Part shown: positions 12,912 to 15,043 of the stretch, one piece after another | How the letters are laid out: each line of letters opens with the position of its first letter | Position numbering within the stretch: position 1 is the first letter of the stretch | Origin: Actinomycetes bacterium | Lineage (GTDB): Bacteria; Actinomycetota; Acidimicrobiia; Acidimicrobiales; Bog-793 | Direction: 5' to 3' | Assembly (NCBI GenBank): GCA_021823365.1 | Contig: JAKAOD010000018.1 | Span: 1-15,043 of the forward strand | Length of the DNA: 15,043 nucleotides | Notes under the pieces: model-generated | Told to the model about the DNA's origin: nothing | Database searches by the model: none | Seen by the model: only the letters and a program-made list of their open reading frames with translations | Program-made: the position numbers and the translations under genes

Positions 12912-13910
12912 GTGGGTGCGGGGGGCCGCAGGTTGAAGGAATCAGCTGGTCCCGGCAGAGGGGAGCGGACGCCCGCGAGCGTCGCTGCCCGCTGGCAGCT
13001 GGGGGAGTTCGGCGGCTGGCTGCTGAGCCGGTCCGACGCGACGCGTCGCGCGTACCTCGGCGACCTGGAGGCCTTCTGCGAGTGGGCCGGCCGCGCCGGA
13101 TGTGCCGGGCCGACGGACGTCGATCGGGTCCTCCTGCGGCGGTACCTCGCCTACCTCGCGACCCGTGGGTACGCACGGGCGAGCGTCGCCCGGAAGGCTG
13201 CGGCTCTTCGCGCGTACTTCGCCTGGGGCCGCCGTCGTGGGCTCGTCCACGAGGACCCGTCGAGGCGGCTGGGGTCTCCGTCAGGCGCCGGCCGGCTGCC
13301 CAACGTCCTGTCGCTGAGCGAGCTCGAGATCCTGCTGGAGGGAAACGGGCCGACGGGCGCTGGGCGAGGAGCGGGGGTTGGCCGCCGTGCTGCGCAGCGG
13401 GCGGGCCGCGCCGCCGCGTACGCCCTGCGCGACGATGCGGTGCTCGAGCTGCTGTACGCAGCGGGGATCCGGGTGTCCGAGCTGTGCGGGCTCGACCGGG
13501 CCGGTGTGGACCTCGTCGCCCGCACGGTGACCGTGATGGGCAAGGGCGCCAAGGAGCGCCGTCTCCCGGTGCACGCCCGGTGCGCAGACGCGCTCTCGAG
13601 GTGGCTCGAAGAGGGCCGCTCGGTCGTGGCAGGTCCGGACAGCCCATCGGATGCGGTCTTCTTGAACCGCCGCGCCCAGCGGCTCGGGCCACGAGACGTC
13701 CGCCGCATCGTCGACCGCCGCTCACCCGTGCCCACGCACCCGCACGCGCTGCGCCACTCGATGGCGACCCACCTCCTCGACGGGGGTGCCGATCTCCGCG
13801 TCGTCCAGGAGCTGCTCGGCCATGCGAGCCTGCGGACGACTCAGATCTACACCCACGTGAGCCGGGAGCGAGTGGTCGAGGTCTTCGAGCGGGCCCATCC
13901 TCGGGCCTGA
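12912..13910 (+). CDS. xerC: Tyrosine recombinase XerC
   Basis: This is a site-specific recombinase that, with XerD, resolves chromosome dimers at dif during division. At 332 residues it has an N-terminal core-binding SAM-like domain (about 22-120: [29 protein letters not shown]) and a catalytic domain with Arg187 (AAGIRVSEL), Lys211 ([11 protein letters not shown]), His278 and Arg281 (HPHALRHS), His304 ([10 protein letters not shown]) and Tyr313 (TQIYTHVS). All six catalytic positions are present. An Ala/Gly/Arg-rich stretch of about 25 residues (147-170) before [16 protein letters not shown] is longer than usual. GTG 12912 is chosen over ATG 12834 because the longer form would begin inside the divergent regulator gene and because of the -10 hexamer 6 nt upstream. 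Location upstream of rpsB is characteristic of actinobacterial xerC and favours this name over xerD or an integrase. Confidence 0.93.
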   Translation: MGAGGRRLKESAGPGRGERTPASVAARWQLGEFGGWLLSRSDATRRAYLGDLEAFCEWAGRAGCAGPTDVDRVLLRRYLAYLATRGYARASVARKAAALRAYFAWGRRRGLVHEDPSRRLGSPSGAGRLPNVLSLSELEILLEGNGPTGAGRGAGVGRRAAQRAGRAAAYALRDDAVLELLYAAGIRVSELCGLDRAGVDLVARTVTVMGKGAKERRLPVHARCADALSRWLEEGRSVVAGPDSPSDAVFLNRRAQRLGPRDVRRIVDRRSPVPTHPHALRHSMATHLLDGGADLRVVQELLGHASLRTTQIYTHVSRERVVEVFERAHPRA

Positions 13911-13923
13911 CCTCCACCCGCCT

Positions 13924-13953
13924 GCCCGGAAGCGGGCGCCGCGTTGGCGGCGC
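13924..13953 (+). terminator. Tandem hairpins after xerC
   Basis: The first stem is GCCCG (13924-13928) with CGGGC (13933-13937) and loop GAAG. The second is GCGCCGC (13936-13942) with GCGGCGC (13947-13953) and loop GTTG, a perfect 7-bp stem. They share two bases, so they are alternatives. They start 13 nt after the xerC stop and lack a T-tract. They probably act as a terminator or 3' stabiliser. Confidence 0.45.
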
Positions 13954-13965
13954 GGCCGGCGACTC

Positions 13966-13985
13966 GGGCACGGGTGGGCACGGGT
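13966..13985. repeat. 10-bp direct repeat upstream of rpsB promoter
   Basis: GGGCACGGGT occurs twice in tandem (13966-13975 and 13976-13985), ending 23 bp before the proposed rpsB -10 hexamer. The position suits an activator site, but a two-copy repeat in GC-rich DNA could be chance. Confidence 0.6.
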
Positions 13986-14008
13986 GGCCAGGGAGGTGGC
14001 CCAGCGGG

Positions 14009-14014
14009 TATCCT
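14009..14014 (+). promoter_or_regulatory. rpsB -10 element
   Basis: TATCCT, followed by a T-rich stretch unusual for this region, is the best -10 match in the 228-bp xerC-rpsB spacer. It predicts a transcription start near 14021 and a leader of about 118 nt. No clear -35 was found. Confidence 0.45.
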
Positions 14015-14020
14015 TTTCGT

Positions 14021-14138
14021 TGCCCGCCGCTCCGGCGGGCTCCGTACGAGCAATCGATCCCGCACCCGAGCGCGTTCCACGGTCGCCCCGAAGGGGTGCT
14101 GCGCACGGGGAAGTCCAACCGACTGGAGGAAGACCTGC
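14021..14138 (+). promoter_or_regulatory. rpsB 5' leader with hairpin
   Basis: The predicted leader opens with GCCCGCCG (14022-14029) pairing with CGGCGGGC (14033-14040) around a CTC loop, an 8-bp perfect stem. A small CCCC-GAA-GGGG hairpin lies at 14086-14096. No open frame of note is inside. Ribosomal protein S2 represses its own mRNA in some bacteria, so a regulatory leader is plausible, but no known leader class is recognised. Confidence 0.4.
14125..14130 (+). promoter_or_regulatory. rpsB ribosome-binding site
   Basis: GGAGGA, 8 nt before the rpsB ATG, is the only strong Shine-Dalgarno at a gene start in this window. It fixes the start at 14139. Confidence 0.8.
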
Positions 14139-15043
14139 ATGGCCGTCGTCACGATGCGGCAGTTGCTGAGCGCTGGAGTCCACTTCGGCCATCAGACGCG
14201 TCGCTGGAATCCCAAGATGCGCCGCTACATCCTCGGCGAGCGCAACGGCATCTACCTCGTCGACCTCCACAAGTCGCTCGTCGGGATCGAGGTCGCGTAC
14301 GGCTTCGTACGCGACCTCGTCGCCGGTGGCGGCCACATCCTGTTCGTCGGGACCAAGAAGCAGGCGCAGGGTCCGATCGCCGACTTCGCGACGGCCTGCG
14401 GGATGCCCTACGTGAACCAGCGCTGGCTCGGCGGCATGCTGACGAACTTCGCCACGGTCTCGTCCCGCGTGAAGCGGATGCAGGACCTGCGCACGATGCA
14501 GGCCGCCGGCGACTTCGACGGGATGCCCAAGAGGGAGGCGCTCCGCCACGTGCGCGAGCTGGAGAAGCTCACGAGGAACCTCGGCGGCATCAGCGGTCTC
14601 GACCGGCTGCCCGACGCCATCTTCGTCGTCGACACGAAGAAGGAGCACATCGCCGTCACGGAGGCCAACAAGCTGCGGTTGCCGGTCGTGGCCGTCGTCG
14701 ACACCAACTGCGACCCGGACGTCATCGACTACGTGATCCCGGGGAACGACGATGCGATCCGGTCGGCGTCTCTCATGTGCCGCGTCGTCGCCGACGCTGT
14801 CGCAGAGGGACGGTGGATCGCGTCGCACCGGCCCGCACCGTCGCGCCCAGAATCCAACGGCGGCGCTCCCTCGGCACCGTCGCCGCCGCGCCCGCGTCCG
14901 CGGGCGAACGTCGACGCCTCGCATCCCGCTCCGCCGCTCGAGACACCTCTCGAGCACGCGCACGCGCCTACCCCCGCCGACGTGGTGGCGGTGTCCTCGC
15001 CGCTCTCTCCCGACCCGCACGCGCAGGGGGACCTGGCGTCGCC
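14139..15043 (+). CDS. rpsB: 30S ribosomal protein S2 (uS2), 3' end outside window
   Basis: This is a 30S component that sits at the head-body junction and is needed for S1 and mRNA binding. It opens [20 protein letters not shown] and keeps [18 protein letters not shown] (71-77), [12 protein letters not shown] (93-104), [14 protein letters not shown] (157-170) and [24 protein letters not shown] (186-209). The normal fold ends near residue 226 (VAEGRWIA). Beyond it the frame continues for about 75 residues of Pro/Ala/Ser-rich, probably disordered sequence ([20 protein letters not shown] and onward) with no stop before the window ends. In most bacteria tsf follows. The start is fixed by a strong Shine-Dalgarno. 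It shows a long leader, unlike the leaderless neighbours. Confidence 0.97.
   Translation, partial: MAVVTMRQLLSAGVHFGHQTRRWNPKMRRYILGERNGIYLVDLHKSLVGIEVAYGFVRDLVAGGGHILFVGTKKQAQGPIADFATACGMPYVNQRWLGGMLTNFATVSSRVKRMQDLRTMQAAGDFDGMPKREALRHVRELEKLTRNLGGISGLDRLPDAIFVVDTKKEHIAVTEANKLRLPVVAVVDTNCDPDVIDYVIPGNDDAIRSASLMCRVVADAVAEGRWIASHRPAPSRPESNGGAPSAPSPPRPRPRANVDASHPAPPLETPLEHAHAPTPADVVAVSSPLSPDPHAQGDLAS

Noticed and set aside
12841..14118. N-terminal extension of the response regulator to 653 residues
   Set aside because: It runs antisense through xerC, is Arg/Pro-rich, and the receiver domain starts at the ATG at 12840.
13722..15020. Minus-strand open frame of 432 codons opposite rpsB
   Set aside because: It is antisense to S2 and the end of xerC with no recognisable domain.

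Overview
This window is about 15 kb of very GC-rich bacterial chromosome carrying housekeeping genes. It is probably from an actinobacterium. The signs are the order obgE-proB-proA ... nadD-rsfS, an mtrA-mtrB-lpqB-like group, xerC just upstream of rpsB, a class II (plant/mycobacterial type) DAHP synthase, and frequent leaderless promoters. A deep-branching class such as Acidimicrobiia would fit, but that is inference. No mobile element, CRISPR array, tRNA or rRNA was seen.

Layout. (1) 2-919: the 3' part of an amidohydrolase of the MTA/SAH-deaminase (SsnA) type. A 30-bp tandem repeat (941-1038) follows and abuts the obgE promoter. (2) 1066-7250, plus strand: obgE, proB and proA, then a MoxR AAA+ ATPase and a CoxE-like VWA protein joined to proA by start/stop overlaps. 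(3) 7333-8700, minus strand: class II DAHP synthase, divergent from nadD with a palindrome-rich 53-bp spacer. (4) 8754-9978, plus strand: nadD, a 70-residue single-pass membrane protein and rsfS, tightly packed. (5) 10048-12840, minus strand: response regulator, sensor kinase and a small GerMN lipoprotein, all overlapping, resembling a reduced MtrA-MtrB-LpqB system. (6) 12912 to the end, plus strand: xerC, then a 228-bp spacer with the rpsB promoter and leader, then rpsB, which runs off the window still open.

Functional links. obgE and rsfS act on the 50S ribosomal subunit and rpsB encodes a 30S protein. proB and proA are the first two steps of proline synthesis. DAHP synthase opens the shikimate pathway and nadD makes the NAD precursor. 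The two-component group probably senses the envelope state, and XerC resolves chromosome dimers.

The most striking pattern is in translation starts. Every gene whose start is visible and does not overlap its upstream neighbour, apart from rpsB, has a TAnnnT -10 hexamer ending 6-8 nt before its start, which predicts leaderless mRNAs. One gene, the 70-residue membrane protein, both overlaps its neighbour and has this hexamer. rpsB alone has a strong Shine-Dalgarno and a long leader. By the same rule nadD should start at an in-frame ATA. No ATG, GTG or TTG exists in its frame from there to its nucleotide-binding motif, and a conventional call at GTG 8892 would delete that motif.
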